A stretch of DNA of 64,000 bases from Chaenocephalus aceratus (Eukaryota > Chordata > Actinopteri > Perciformes > Channichthyidae): contig CM043801.1 in the NCBI GenBank assembly GCA_023974075.1, forward strand, positions 18,160,281 through 18,224,280, in the 5' to 3' direction. The position numbers and the translations under genes are program-made. Positions 49,215 through 63,574 of this stretch are shown piece after piece. The notes under the pieces were generated by a model, which saw only the letters and a program-made list of their open reading frames with translations, was not told where the DNA came from and searched no databases. The first letter of the stretch is position 1. Every line of letters starts with the position of its first letter.

Positions 49215-51556
49215 ATTTGTTGACCAGCGCAGTCACAGCAGGCTCACAGTCAGTTAAAGAGAGACTGAAGAGGCAATTCACAAGTCTCACCGGGCTCTTC
49301 AGATAGCCGGCCACTTCCTAATTGCATTTGGGAGATTGTCGGACTATCCACTTGACCTCAGGGTGACAAATCAACAGCTCACACAGACGGGAAGCACATG
49401 CACTAACACACACTTTCCAGGTTTCTATTCACTCAGGACCCTGGACAACACAATGTAAAAAAAGAGGGGAATTCAATATCGTACACAATACACTTATTCT
49501 GCTGCAGGCTTTGATGGTTTGCTATGCAATTAGTGTTGTTTGCAGCATCTGAAGTTGTGGGATTGAAATGCATCGGATGAACTGTGGCTGTCATTGTTGC
49601 CTGTTAATTGAATGGCGTGAAGATGTAGTTCTGTCACTTCAATGCTAAAGAGAGGACGAGAGCTCTCAACAGTGTTTTTGATGAAGTGTTTCAAACCAAT
49701 AAGAAATAGGTGAGTGCCGAAGTCAGGCACAACAACGATTCGTTTAGGAGAGACTACTTCTGTCTGAGAAATCATGGGTTTGAGTTACAATGTAGCATTT
49801 AGGCTGGGCGCTTAATCCCTTATTATATCCAGTGAAAGTTTGTACGTAAACAAAAAAAATATATATGAGGATGCTGTTAATCACTTTTACAGGAAATTGA
49901 GCATGTTTTGTTTGGGGGTAGTGCATCACACGTTGACCCACAAATTAAGCAGAGTTGATCAATTTACCTAAATTAAACAATACAAATAACAGCCTGTGCG
50001 AGTACAAAAGGGATAATAAACCAGCCCCAAATGTAAAAAGACCAACAGAGATATGAGCACTCTGGGGAATACCACTGACATGTAGTACTGAAGAGGTCAA
50101 AAGGGATACAGAGGAGTGAATTAAAAAGTGATTGAGAGGAGAGGAGAAGCTGCAGGGGAGATAAAGGATGAGGAAGGATATAGAGAGATAACTACAGGGT
50201 GTGAGATAACTAATGCAGGTTTAAATATCACACCACCACCAACCTCTTCAGTCGTTCTCTTGCACTCCACTCCCTCCACCTCTCAATGTTTCTTTCTCCC
50301 TTCCTCTGTAGCAGATTTCGGGGTTAGCCATTGTTCAGCTCTCAACATCACCACCGCTCAACCTTGCTCTCCCTCACCCTGGACACGCCTCACCCACTAT
50401 TGTTTTAACCCTCTTTCTCTTCCACCTTCCCCCCCCTCCTCTGTTCCTCAGTCTCCTGCTGTTCGCAGCAGCTGACAGTTTGCCGCTCCCTGAGGGTCAC
50501 CACTTGACAGTGAGATAGCTCCTTGAGGAAGGGGAATTGTACTGTTCGGGAAGTAGGTGGGTGCAGTTGCTCTCACAGACACATGCGTATGTATTCAAAT
50601 GCATACACAAAAGAAGAAAGAAAGACACATGGAGCTGCTGGAAACGTTTTGTAGTAATGTATTTGTAGTGTACGTCTGAGAAAAGGAACTATACTAATAG
50701 CGTGTATTAGTCATGAGGATAGATGCTACCATGCTAAAATGTACTGTGGCTTATAACAGTTATAATAATTCATCCTGGGACATACATGTCAATAGCAAAT
50801 CTATCGGAAATGTTAAGACACAAATGTCAAACTAATGGTGGCAAAAAGGGTCACAAAAGTCTGAAAAGTCATTATCCAAAAATCCTGGTAACACTAGAGG
50901 AACAGTCCAGGGATCACAAAAGTCGTAATGTTTTATTTTTTAAATGTCACAGTGACATTGCAACACCAATTTCTAATAAGTTCATCCACATTCGTGGCAA
51001 ATATGAAGAAATCCCCTCAGGATGTTTCATAGAGAACATGTTGAGAATGGCATGGGCAGACATGTACAGACCAACAGACATTATGCGTCCAGGCTCTGCT
51101 GTCACAGACGTAGAGAAGTAACAACACCAAGAATGTGTCTGTTTCAGGTCTTGCTTGTTGCCTGCAGCAACATTTGGAATTATGTTTTTTTTATTTCACA
51201 GGAGGAGACAGGAAAGCTATGCATCTCATTAACCCAACCTCACTTTGACCACGTTCTGCTCTCCGAGACCATGTCATACCTAAAATCATCTCCCATTACT
51301 TTTCAGCTGAAAAACCCTTCCCTTCTCCTCCTCTAAGCAACATTTATATCATTGTGATTCTCTTCTTCTCTCATTTTAGACACCCGTGTGTTTGACTGCA
51401 GCCTGGCATGGTTGGTTTCTGAATAATCAAAACTGCCAGGTACAGCAGGGAGTCTCCAAAAGCCTCTGAGCTGTAAATGTCACAGAGTCCTCTGAATTTG
51501 ACCTCTGTCAGCTCAGCAGCTCACTGAGAAGAGAAGGCTACGGCCTACTGGTTAGT

Positions 51557-51616
51557 CACACACACACACACACAACACACACACACACACACACACAACA
51601 ACACAACACACACACA

Positions 51617-51656
<40 letters not shown>

Positions 51657-51681
51657 CAACACACACACACCACACACACCA

Positions 51682-51726
<45 letters not shown>
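51557..51726. repeat. interrupted (CA)n microsatellite
   Basis: CA with repeated AACA and CCACA phase breaks, in intron 2. Confidence 0.97.
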
Positions 51727-51728
<2 letters not shown>

Positions 51729-52355
51729 CGATAGGCGTTAGCTGTGTGGCTAGTAACGTCCAACCATATTGACATAGTATTCTGTTATTAATAATGTATG
51801 TTGATTTGATGGATATCATCTCTTGACATTGCCCCCCCTGTTACCATTGCATGTTGACACAAAGCTCAGGTAAAAATAATAAAATAACAGTATGCCTATT
51901 TATGGTATCTAGTGATAGAAAGCAAGGGCAGTCTACTTTTAGTCGATAAGTTGATCATTTGTCGTTTTAAATGTAAACGGTTAAGATTTCCTTTAATTGA
52001 TTGGTTCTTAGTAATATTGTCATACTGAATGACTCATTTCCAACTGCTTTATGAACATCTCTGTCGAAAAAACTAAGCAATTGATGCATTAATTAACAAC
52101 TAGCTAAAATGATTTGGTCCACAGTCCTCCAATAAGTCCTACTCTATCGTCATGAACGCAGAATAGAAACATATCTCTGTGTAATCACATAATATATTTC
52201 AACATCACCACAAATGACATCCTAAAAATGACAATGTAGTTGAAAAAACATCAACTTAAACATTTCTTTCTAAGAAATTGAAAAGAGCTGGGTGCTGTCT
52301 ATTCAGCACCCAGAGAAAAAATAAACGACACTCTTTTCTACCCCCCCCCCTCTCT

Positions 52356-53000
52356 CTTCTTTCTTTCTTTCTTTCAGTCTTTATTTCGAACAGATTAACA
52401 AGATAACAAATAAAAAATGTGAAAAACAGAATACCGTATTGGTTATAATACAGTATTTATCCACATTCATGGTAATCATTGTATATTAAAAAAAAAAAAA
52501 AAAAAAATTCTTCATATTAATAATAATAAAAAATCACATGTGTCCGAAAGGAAGTAGGAGGAAGCAAATGCTTTTAATTCCCACCCCTTACTTGATCAAT
52601 GATTGTCCTTTAAATCATTATGCAAGTTATTCCTACATACATTACATTTATACATACATATACAATAATTTCTCTTCAATCACCTTTCTTATTCTCATGT
52701 TTTTCCAAAAAAGTGTTTTCTGTACATCCTTTTAAACTGAATTATGCTTGTGCTGTGTTTTAAACTCCTGCTCCAAACCATTCCATAAAATCACCCCACA
52801 GATTGTTATACTCATACTTCTCAGAGTTGTTCTGACCTTGAGTTGTTTAAAATGTAGATTTCCTCTCAAATTATACCCACCCTCTCTGTCTACGAACAAT
52901 GTTTTTAATTTCCTAGGAAGTAGATTATGTCTTGCTCTGTACATGATTTGTGCCGTTTTAAATGTAACCAGATCAATCCTTATTTTTTGCTCCATTTCTA
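52356..53000 (-). mobile_element. LINE 3' end fragment
   Basis: Minus strand. The frame at 52732-52995 reads VTFKTAQIMYRARHNLLP, then LFVDREGGYNLRGNLHF and a TICGVILWNGL segment before a stop. This is the C-terminal end of a common teleost LINE ORF2 (FKTA-IM-ARNNLLP...REGGYNLRG...CGV-LWN). A 3' UTR follows, with AATAAAGACTGAAAG leading into (GAAA)n (plus-strand CTTT repeats at 52359-52375). A 20-nt A run at 52488-52507 lies inside the UTR. The 5' part is missing. Confidence 0.75.
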
Positions 53001-55189
53001 ATGATACTTAGCTACACAATCATTTTTACATTATCTCATTTGTAACTACATCATAGGTTAACGCAAACACAACATTGATGAGATCTGGTGGCATTTGAGA
53101 ACCCCAGGAGGCCTTTTTTAATTTGAATGCGTGCTTATTAAAATGACATAGCTGAACCATCAGTCAGGTGGGTGAGCAGGGGTGTGGGGCGGTGGGGTGA
53201 GACCACATGCAGCATTCATTAGGTACATCCAGAGACAACATGTTGCCGTGAGGTAATGAGCGTGTAGTTTTGATATGCTGTGGAGGTTAAGATAACCTCA
53301 TCTGTCATCTTTCATTGATCTCTGCATGTTAGTTATGTTTGTCATAACAGACGGCAGGCAATAGCTCATGCGAGGTTCACTGTCATGTTTAATCATCCGT
53401 CAGCTCTTCAGCTAAGGGATAATGTGAAGATGTCTTTTTGTTTTTAGAGGTAATTCCAATCATTTAAACAGATTTTCTACCATGGAACTAGACAATATGA
53501 GTTTGTGTGCATACCAATGACTTTCAATCCTGCAACATGTAAAGCTGTCATAACTAATTTCTCTCAGATGTTAATGTGACAACATCATTTACAAGGTAAG
53601 GTGAGAACACTGTATTTCCTTAAGCATTTAGTGAAAGAAACACTGTAGGCACAAAGCACCCGAGTGAAAATCATGATCTTGGAATAAAAACGAATCTTGG
53701 AGAAGTGCATTGACTGAGCATTGATCAGTTGAAATGTTTTTAGTAAACACGGCATGTCAAATGAAAAGACAATTCAAATTTGGTAGACTGCCTGAGACCA
53801 TTATAACCATCAAAGACTGAAGCAAGGCTCACTATTTCCATTGAGGGAATGGAGACCTGTCACCCCATAAAGCCCGCCTCATATGGACTGCCAGCTGACA
53901 AAAACTCCCCTCGTAGCGACAGCTCTACTTTTGATAGAGTTAAATTACACCAAAAGGGCAGGCAGGGTTTGGTATTTCACGGTCTTCATCCGTTTGTGCC
54001 ATGGGAGGTATAAGCGAACATACCGAGACGAGAGATTGCTTTTCCCCCTGCTCCTCTTTCAATTTGCCTTTATCTCACTCTCTCTCGCAATTAGCAGAGA
54101 CAACGAGATTCTCAGAGGTGTAAAACCAGATTAAAACCTGTGAAAGAATACAAATAATACAGGAAATTGGTTCCACAGCTGCAGTGCTGAAGAGCACAGT
54201 GCGTCATGCTTTATGGCTATACGGCACAGGACCGCAGTGAACTAAACCTTTATTTATTCCTCCCATTATTAAATAAAATGACCATAAACCTCTCTACTCA
54301 AAGTATTACATTTGAATAACTGTTGATCTATTGTCTTTAGGGAAGCAAAGCATTCAAAGGGCTTTTGATTGAGATGTACTTTGAGCTAATATCATTACTA
54401 TTCATTAACAGTGGAAACATTGTACTACTCATGGTAGACAATCAGCTTTTTCAAACTATACTGTAGTACAGCATCACAATGACGCTGTACCAGCCTTTTC
54501 AGAATACTTGACAGAATCTCCTTTATGGAATATATCTGTATTGTGAAAAGTAATTTCCTGCTACAGTAGTCATCCTGCGATCACTTGCAGCGGGCGCAGA
54601 GGAGAACTCTGACTTAGTTCTGTTCAGCACTTGACTGATGGCCTCGCTGGCCTCGAACATTACTCTGTCACTTGTTTGAAATTGCCTTTCACGTGGTTTG
54701 GCACTTCTGGAAAAGTGAGCACTCTTCCCCTTTTGTCCCGGATAGCTACAAGAAGGCAGTGGAGTGGCAGGTGGAGACGCACACAAATCGTATTTGCTGT
54801 CACTTCCCGTCAGATCCTGGGGGCCACTTTAGAGGTGATCCAGCTCTGCACTGGGATTGCTGTGCCAAATGTGAGCCGAATCCACTGAGCAAAGAAATAA
54901 TCGCAGGAAAAAAGAATGAAAGAAAGGCACCCTAACCCCCATCAGAGAGAAATCTGTAAATAAGGGTCTCTACACTCACGTTTTTTGACTTTGTGTTGAT
55001 GGATTTAGACATGTATCATTATGAACTTCTGATTCTGGCTAGCTTTATAAATCAATTCACGTGAACAATCCTCATTATGCTTTCAGTATGCATGAACACA
55101 ATCTGTAATCTTTCTTTTTGCGTCAAGGGCAGTCTCTCCTGCCTCGGCCTCCACTCTGTCCCGTGTGTGGGCCTGGCGACATGACAGCT

Positions 55190-55380
55190 CATTCCAAGAC
55201 ACTATTAATGACGGAGTTCCCCTTTGCTAGCGCCGACTATCATCTATCACCCAGAGCCAGGCCGGCCATCACTCTTTCACTAAATTACAACCCGCTGCAT
55301 GAGACATAAAATAGGGTAATGGGCTGAAAATTAGCCAATTACAATCATTACACTGCAATAATTGACCCTGGAGACCCATG
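55190..55380. other. candidate conserved noncoding element
   Basis: Non-repetitive sequence with dense homeodomain-type cores at 55315-55365 (aattagccaattacaatcatt and caataattg). Judged by composition only. Confidence 0.25.
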
Positions 55381-56349
55381 TCCAGCAGCACACACTCAGC
55401 CTTAAGGTAATGTGTGTGTTTGGGGCACTTCATTAGGAAGAGATTGGACCATGAGGATGAAATCTAATTTATTGAACAGCAGCAATCTAACAGTTGACTG
55501 TTAGTAACCTGGGAGCATTTGGAGAAGGGAAGATGCTTTTTATTAGAGTACAAAAAAAGACCACAAATAAGAAGGCGGGGAAAAGATAATGATGTGGAGA
55601 CGAGCAAAAGAATGACTTGAACACAGGAAAAAGGAGGATAAGAAAAGCTGCAACATTGCTGACATGCTGACGCAATGAAAGGATGTATTCCAATCATGCA
55701 TCAATGGCAGCCAGGCAGAGTACATTACATTAGTTATTTGTATTAGGTCTGTACTCACCACAGTTAGTTGCCATTACTGATGACCTTTTCTTCACTACAG
55801 CATGTTTAACCATTTTGTTTAAGGCAGCATCAACTAGAGTCTAGTTACTAGACTAATTGAGTCACACTGCATACTGCCGTAATAACATAAAGCAGATCCG
55901 CAGGTTACATTTTTAACACAGCTGACTGAAACATTTTCTATCAATTCAAACTTGTTTGTCCTTTGCTCCCTCAGGAGTGTCCATCCTGCCAGACGTCCTG
56001 CAGCCAAAACAACAAGCGGCACGGGTGCATATGTAACCGTCTTATGACGGAGTCTGGCCTGGAGCCCGATTCATTAATTACATCGCAGGTAGATGAGACG
56101 TGTTGCTGCCATGGAAACATCATGGGGTAGAGATTGCTCAGGTCACATTTCATTGTAGTGTTTCCAGAAACAAAAGAGTGTTATCCAGTTCACTTGGGTT
56201 TCATTACCAAGACTATGTTCATGGAGCACAATGAAGATTAAATAGGTAACTTTTTAAATGTGAAGACTAATGCATTTTATTAAATAATACATGGTAAGAA
56301 AGAATATAATAATAAATAAGGGCTAAATCACTTTGTATCTTTTGTCTCC

Positions 56350-56536
56350 TCTCTCTCTCTCTCACACTCACATCACACTCACACTCACACTCACACTCAA
56401 CTCACACTCACACGCACATCACACTCACACTCACACTCACACTCACACCACACCCACACACACACACCACACACACACAACACACACCCACACACACACA
56501 CAACACACACACACACACACACACACAACTCACACA

Positions 56537-56567
<31 letters not shown>

Positions 56568-56580
56568 CACCCACACACAG
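56350..56580. repeat. compound (CT)n/(CACACT)n/(CA)n microsatellite
   Basis: Starts with CT, continues as CACTCA-type units to about 56450, then CA with several phase breaks. Confidence 0.95.
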
Positions 56581-58259
56581 TATAATGTCAATTTCTCTCA
56601 AGCTGAAGCATCATTCAATAAAAAAGGCTGTGTGTCTCCTTCACCTTGATTGAAAACAGCAAGACATCCATCACCTTTAAACCACTTTTTCAATCTGGTC
56701 TTTGACCCCGTATATGAGTCAGAGTTTTTATCATTTAAACAGTTTCATACAGTATAGTGGGATAAAAAAAACTGTATTCAAATCCTAAAGAAGTTGATTT
56801 GCATTTATTTAATTCAAGTTTGGCTTAAATACTATTACTTTTTGTTCATTAATTAAACCAAACTTCCTTAAAATAACTGATTTGAGGTATAATGAAAAAC
56901 GTGCTCGAATAATTCTTGTGAAACTCAACTAAAGAGTACGTTTTTTGTGCAATTCACTGAAGGTGTATCTTTAGACTGTTAATGGTTTTTTACGAGGTCA
57001 TGTTTTACTTAATAAATCAGGCCACACCTCTAGTGTGTATCATAGGGGTTCTATTAATAATTTACATTAATTTGCCCATTAAACAGCTGACTCTTAATTT
57101 GCTGCACTTAGAATACGGAATAACTAATAAGTAATGAGTCATTTTAAGCCACATACAAACAAAGCACTATGTGTTTCTGTTTTGCCCAAAATACTCAAAT
57201 GACCCTACTACATGCACTTTTATTACATAACTGCAGCAGCATCCGCCAATATAGTGCGCCTACAAACTCTCGACATTAGACACATTGAAATAATACATGG
57301 ACAGTACTCCATTTTAAGTGAGACAAAAGGGTGCAGTGCATGCATTGACAAATATTGCCATGTCTGGATAAGAATATTGGCACAGGCCACAAAAGGTAAT
57401 TTTATTATCCATATGGAGAGTGATTTGTTAATAAGTGACTGAGATACGTTCGACTGAGTTTTATTAATTTATTAAATATTTCTAACGTAAAGAGTTGCTG
57501 TTTTTTAACCACATCCATCATCATCAACTTCTAGCAAATGTCTTGGTTAGTTTGCTTTATACGTACAGTGACAATTAAAACAGAGGTTTCTTGGAAGATA
57601 AAAAGACATTAACATCTTTAATTAACCTCCTTCGGTGAGCAACTGTCTTCCTGTTTACTTTTTGTAATTTGGATGATGACATGGATGAGATAGGAGAGGA
57701 GATGAAAAGGTTAACAGGTTTTGGTGAGGGATGAGGGAAAGGTGACGGAACAACAGAGGTCAGGTACAAGGAAAGTTAGAAAAAGGAGGGGTCATGGATT
57801 AAGTTAGTCTGTGTGCCTTGTGTCGTCCACAGGTCCAAAAGTCAGATTACCTTATTTTATGCTCAATGAACAAGGCAAATGGAGCGAGGAAGATATGCAA
57901 ATTGCTGTCTAATTGGCCTGTCAGGAAACTGAAGCCCTGTCAACCCTCTGTCAGAGTCAGAGCACGCGATAGAACACAGAATTATGGATTAGTTTCAGCT
58001 GCCATTCACTGCACATTTCATTAAGTAATTCTAGCTCACATCAGGACCATGGGTCAGTGCTCTATCCTTGAAGAGCATGTTCTTTCGACCATCATTTAGA
58101 GATGAAAAAAAAGACAAGGAGGTTGCACGTCTCAATACCGCTCTACTTTCCATTCCTGTCCGCTTCCTACAACCAGAAATAGAGCCAGGAAACACGTTTT
58201 TTCACAGTTATCAACACATACAACAATCACTGCTATCCTCGCGCTCTCCTCCTTCTCTC

Positions 58260-58303
58260 CGCGCTCTCTTCTCTCTCTCGCTATCTCTCGCTCTCTTCTC
58301 TCT

Positions 58304-58371
<68 letters not shown>

Positions 58372-58381
58372 CTCCTCTCTC
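58260..58381. repeat. (CT)n microsatellite
   Basis: Polypyrimidine CT tract with occasional CC and CG; polypurine on the clstn2 sense strand. Confidence 0.97.
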
Positions 58382-58518
58382 GCCGAGCCGAGCTTTAATG
58401 AAACACAGGACACAGTACTGCCGTACTGCATCATATTATTTTCGAATAATAATTTTTCAAAATATGATTTTTTTTTTTTCTCTTTTTTTATAACCATTTT
58501 TCCCCCTGGTCTCTCGCG

Positions 58519-58537
58519 CCCCCCCTTGAGAACCACT
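58519..58537. mobile_element. isolated hAT-like terminus
   Basis: The text CCCCCCCTTGAGAACCACTG at 58518-58537 is a hAT-type right end. The left partner was not found, so the element is undefined. Confidence 0.4.
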
Positions 58538-58560
58538 GCAGTAGACCACGTTTTTAGGGG

Positions 58561-58565
<5 letters not shown>

Positions 58566-58598
<33 letters not shown>

Positions 58599-58605
58599 AC
58601 ACACA

Positions 58606-58676
<71 letters not shown>

Positions 58677-58693
58677 ACACACACACACACACA

Positions 58694-58741
<48 letters not shown>

Positions 58742-58755
58742 ACACACACACACAA
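58566..58755. repeat. interrupted (CA)n microsatellite
   Basis: About 190 bp of CA with CCA and CCCA interruptions, in intron 2. Confidence 0.97.
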
Positions 58756-59094
58756 TGTTCCCTGTTATTGTCCCTCCATACTGTTTTTAAACCTTTCTTT
58801 AGACTATTTTAGGAATTGTAAGGTGTTCTTGGGTGCTTTGAAAGGCACCTCTAAAATAAATGTATTTATTATTATTAGCTCATTATGAGTGAACACACAC
58901 ACAAAAACAGAAAGGAGCATTTAAGAAATCGAAAATCATCACAAGGTGTCAAGGAATAAGAGAAAGATCCAATGCAGAATAGAAAAAGGGGGGGGTAATA
59001 GGTAATAAGGGAAGGGACTCGGTCCTCTGCAAAATCAATCAGAGGCTAAGAGGTGGTTTGATGCTGTGAGCAACTTGACAATGCATTGATGACG

Positions 59095-59180
59095 GGGCTC
59101 AGTGGAGCGTTACTGGACAAGTAATTACTCTGACCATCTTATATGGATCCAATTAGCCTGACTCAACAGAGAGGTGATTT
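59095..59180. other. candidate conserved noncoding element
   Basis: Short non-repetitive block with caagtaattactc and ccaattagcctgac, paired homeodomain-type cores. Composition evidence only. Confidence 0.2.
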
Positions 59181-60573
59181 TCATCATATAAATGGGATCC
59201 TGAAAACAATGCCAAATTGTTAGTACAGTATATTTTAAGAAACTGGAAATGGCAGGTTATTTTGGAGAGACAGCCATTTGGATAATTACATGTATTTATT
59301 ATATATTATATATTTATGATTCCTTCAAGTAAGTGGACCATCTTTCCTCTTGTTTTTAAATTGCCTTTTACATATGCTGTATTTTCACTTAACAAGATAA
59401 GTAGTCAATCAGCCTCAGTTGAGAGTAGACACTCAATAATGCAGAATATAGATGACATTGAAACAGAATCAATTAAGGTCATATACTTCGTCTGTCTTGT
59501 GTCTCTGCAACACATTAAATACAGAGGAATACAACCTTAAATAACCCTGTGTAAGACGCAGAGTACAGTTCAACACGATGGGTTCTAAAAGGGATTGATT
59601 AAGTCTAATCCATTACTCTGTGTTGACAACCGAAAGCTGCAAGCTAGACAAACAACTTCAACATTTATGGAAGCAGTCTTCCAGCATAAACCCACACTTG
59701 GAGAGAGAGAAAAAAACACAAACACAAGACATGAAGGCCAAGCGGCCACAAATTGTTGAGCGAGTGAGTGAAAATCTCGACAATTGGCCTTATAATTAGG
59801 ACGTTTCATTACATGATCATGTATCTACCATAATATTAAAATATAAATACATTTGTTCAAGTTGTCTGTATCTTTCCCTTGCCGATGATTAGATACAAGA
59901 GACACAATTGTCCACAATCCAATAGAAAAATGATCCGAGATGAATTTGAAAAGTTAAGATGTAAAGCTCCATTCGAATCAGATGGGATTTATATTTTAGC
60001 TCAGACTTTATAGGATTTGACATCTTCACTTGTTTAATTGGTAACATATTTAAAATGTTGTAGTGTTAGTGACAGAGTTATAATGTTCTTTGTCTCAAAT
60101 CCAATTTTAATGAGGATGAGCTGTGAAATCACAACGCATACTGTAAATAAACAGTATGAATGTAAGCTGCCTGCAACAGGAGGTGGAGTTGTTGAGAGAA
60201 CAATGGCGTTCCTGTCTTTGATACATTGTCTTAAACCTTGGCTACATTTAAACACTGTCAGCCGTATGCCAATTAGACTTTTGAGAATCCCATTCATGGG
60301 ACAGATCAATTAATTGGAAACTGCAGCAGTTGAGAACATAATGTACATCAGGTAGTATACATTTGTGTTTCTTCATTGGCTGCACTGTCATATAATAGAA
60401 TGTGTTCTTTTAACACCTTACAAAAATACAAATTAAAACTTGCTTATATATTGGAACAAATAACTGAGAAAAACAATTGTCATGAGGAATAGTGTCCTCC
60501 ATCAATTATAGCCAGTTCCCAGTTACATCTGGTGACATTTTATCTTGGAAATGTAATATTGTAAGGGAGTTAA

Positions 60574-61220
60574 ATGTCTCCTATTATGCTATTTTTAGGC
60601 ATATATTATAGGTCTCCGATATACAAATATAAAAAACATGTCTATGAACTGAAGTGTTTTGCTCAAAATACCAAACAGATCTTACATTTTAGACATCCCT
60701 CATACCCCTCTGTTTCAGCCCTGTTAGAGAACTGCTGATTCTGGGTCTAAAGCTTTAAAAAAATATATTTAATTCTAACCATATACAGCTAAATGCTGCC
60801 GTGATTAAACACCATATCATATTCAAAACCACATCAAGGATTATTTCTGAAACAGTATGGAGCTCAGATGCTTTTTCTCTCACGGGTTTACCACAAGGTG
60901 AGTTCCTTTCTTTATATCCTGCTTTTTTACACATTCTCTCCAGTACAGGTTAGCTCTGACTGTTAGCGATGCTTTCTAATGTAAACAAAGACCATATTAG
61001 TTACAAAACAGTCGGGCATTGTTTCTGATAACAACGTTGCTGATAGTGCCGTGGGTCCACATTTCTGATATTTCGTCATATTGGCAGCAAATCTGGATCA
61101 ACTCTGTTGTACCCCCGTTTTTAGAGATGTGGGTACGGAGGAAAAGAGAGGGTTTTGTTTTCTGACACATATGTATGTAAAAAATACATACAAAAGTGAA
61201 TTTTGCATGATAGGGGACCT
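60574..61220. mobile_element. piggyBac-like MITE with TTAA duplication
   Basis: A 647-bp element flanked by TTAA at 60570-60573 and 61221-61224. The left end is ATGTCTCCTATTATGC and the right end, reverse-complemented, is AGGTCCCCTATCATGC, matching at most positions. TTAA targets and a short imperfect TIR are typical of piggyBac. The interior has no transposase frame, so it is non-autonomous. Confidence 0.75.
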
Positions 61221-61490
61221 TTAACATTTATAATAAATATGTTGGTAACCTTCTACTTCTATTATTTCATAATTTTCTATTATTTCATTCATTTTAAAGC
61301 TTTTAAAGATCCTTAAGTATAAACAACAGGCCCCGCAGTGACCAAGACTGGAAAGCTAACCGTCATGGGGGCAAACATGCAGGTCAGACACAAGGTGAGC
61401 AGAATCAATCAAAAGTACAATATCTTCCTGGTTTCTAATGAAAGGATGTCATTGTCTCAGGCATAAATGGTGATTCACTGTGAAAAGTGG

Positions 61491-61513
61491 AAGAGAGAGA
61501 GAGAGAGAGAGGA

Positions 61514-61549
<36 letters not shown>

Positions 61550-61569
61550 AGAGAGGAGAGAGAGAGAGG
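61491..61569. repeat. (GA)n microsatellite
   Basis: GA with AGG interruptions on the plus strand. Confidence 0.96.
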
Positions 61570-62772
61570 AAACCAGAAGAGGGATTGAGATGGCTGATGG
61601 AGAAAAAAGGGGGATGAATGTGTCCTGCTGGGAGCAAACACAGAGAGGGGTGTCGAGGCGTAGAGCTGAACCTCATGTCCTAAGGCGAGGAGGAGATATC
61701 AATAAACACACTGATAGTTCACTGAGAGCCAGTCTCCTGCTCCGAACAAAAAAAAGGGGAGGGAGACAGTTTTAGGTGAAAAGCCTAGAGACAAACAGTA
61801 AAACAACCTCCAAACCACAGAGGAATTGTCTTTAAAGTGTTGTTTCCCTTTTTATGAACATCTCAACTTTTTCAATAGTATTAAGGTTTTCAGATTTGTA
61901 GTACAAACAAAAAAACACATTAAGAGCATATAACAGTGGAATATTGTTCCAAAATATCAATAAGTTAAAGTACTTTAAGTATTGGTGTTATTTCTAAAAG
62001 ACAATACCAAATATAAACTGGTACCACTTTGGTAAAACCTGACTGACAATACAAGAGTACCACCTCGTACTTACATGTTGTCAGTTGTTGGGGAAGATGA
62101 GTTAGCATCCTCGCGTATTCACACATCCAGCAGCATAGACTTCACTTTGGAATGCATCTCTAGTATACCCAATGAAAGTCAAATACAAGACTTGGCTGAT
62201 TGAATATGTTAATTTGTTGTCTTCAATGGAATCATATCGGGGTGATCAAATATTAAGATTTTTTTTTTTAGCAATAAATCTTTGTGGAATCATCACCAAG
62301 CATAACACTGTTTACATAACACATACACAATTAAAATATAAATGAGTGCTTTAATATTTGAATATGGGGATATTACTTCATTTCGCATCACTAGACAAGA
62401 TGCAGACAAAATACAATAAGAAATTAATTCAAGTCATGTCAGTGGCAGCAGAGAGAAATCCGGTGTGCAGGTGTGTGTCAGCCCTCTGAAGAGCGGACAG
62501 AATCTTTGATGTTCTTCAACCTTTTTGTGTTGCAGACTTGCCTCACTATTACCTAACGGCTAAGCACCCACTGCAGACATGTAACAGCTACACAAAGACA
62601 AAGAGGGCAGAGAGACAGAAAGAGAGAGGCAGACCAAGTGGTGTGTCTCTTCACCTTCGGGGCAGACAGACAGACACCTGCGCCGTTTGATCAGACTGTC
62701 CCTTCAATGCTCGCTTATTTGATGATCCATCACAATACGCCTTTCTATTCCCCCTCTTTATGTCTCCCTCTA

Positions 62773-62972
<200 letters not shown>

Positions 62973-63574
62973 CCTTCTTTCCTGCCTCTAACTTTGTTAC
63001 TCTCTTTTATCCCTTTTTCTAACTTTATTTGTGTGTCTCCTTCCCTGCTCTGCTTCCTCTTTTGACTCAACAGCTTTGAAGTGTGTCATCTAGCTGCTGC
63101 TTCCCTGGGTTTAATTCTCTATGGTTTAATTACCACCTCTGTTTTTGTCACTTGGTGCAGTTTCACTCTCAGGTAGTCACTGTAGGTAGATAAGGATTTG
63201 GCAAAGAAAACACACTATTGTTAGGATGTGAAGATGCCTAACAGCAACACAGCCCCCACTATAGCAATTATCATGGAAAAGTGTACTGTAATTTAATTAA
63301 GGAGTTATTTTCTCTACCCTCTCATATTTTACATTCTATTCTTAATGTCCCATCTCTCTTTTTAGATGGTTATAATATGCCATCATGCTGTTCCTGCTTC
63401 TCTAGAGCTCTTCTACGCCTAGCAGCTTTAATCAACACTAGAAACTACTTCTTGCGTGTGTCTTCATCGAGTGCAGAAGAAGTGATGTGATTGTTCCTGA
63501 CGGATTGGCAGGAAAAAACAACTTTTCACTCACAATTATTCAACCATCCATCCTTTTGACTTATTAATAACTCA

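Noticed and set aside
58132..58536. Arg-Glu-rich and Ser-Leu-rich frames over the CT tract (also at 61435-61775)
   Set aside because: They are translations of (CT)n/(GA)n repeats.
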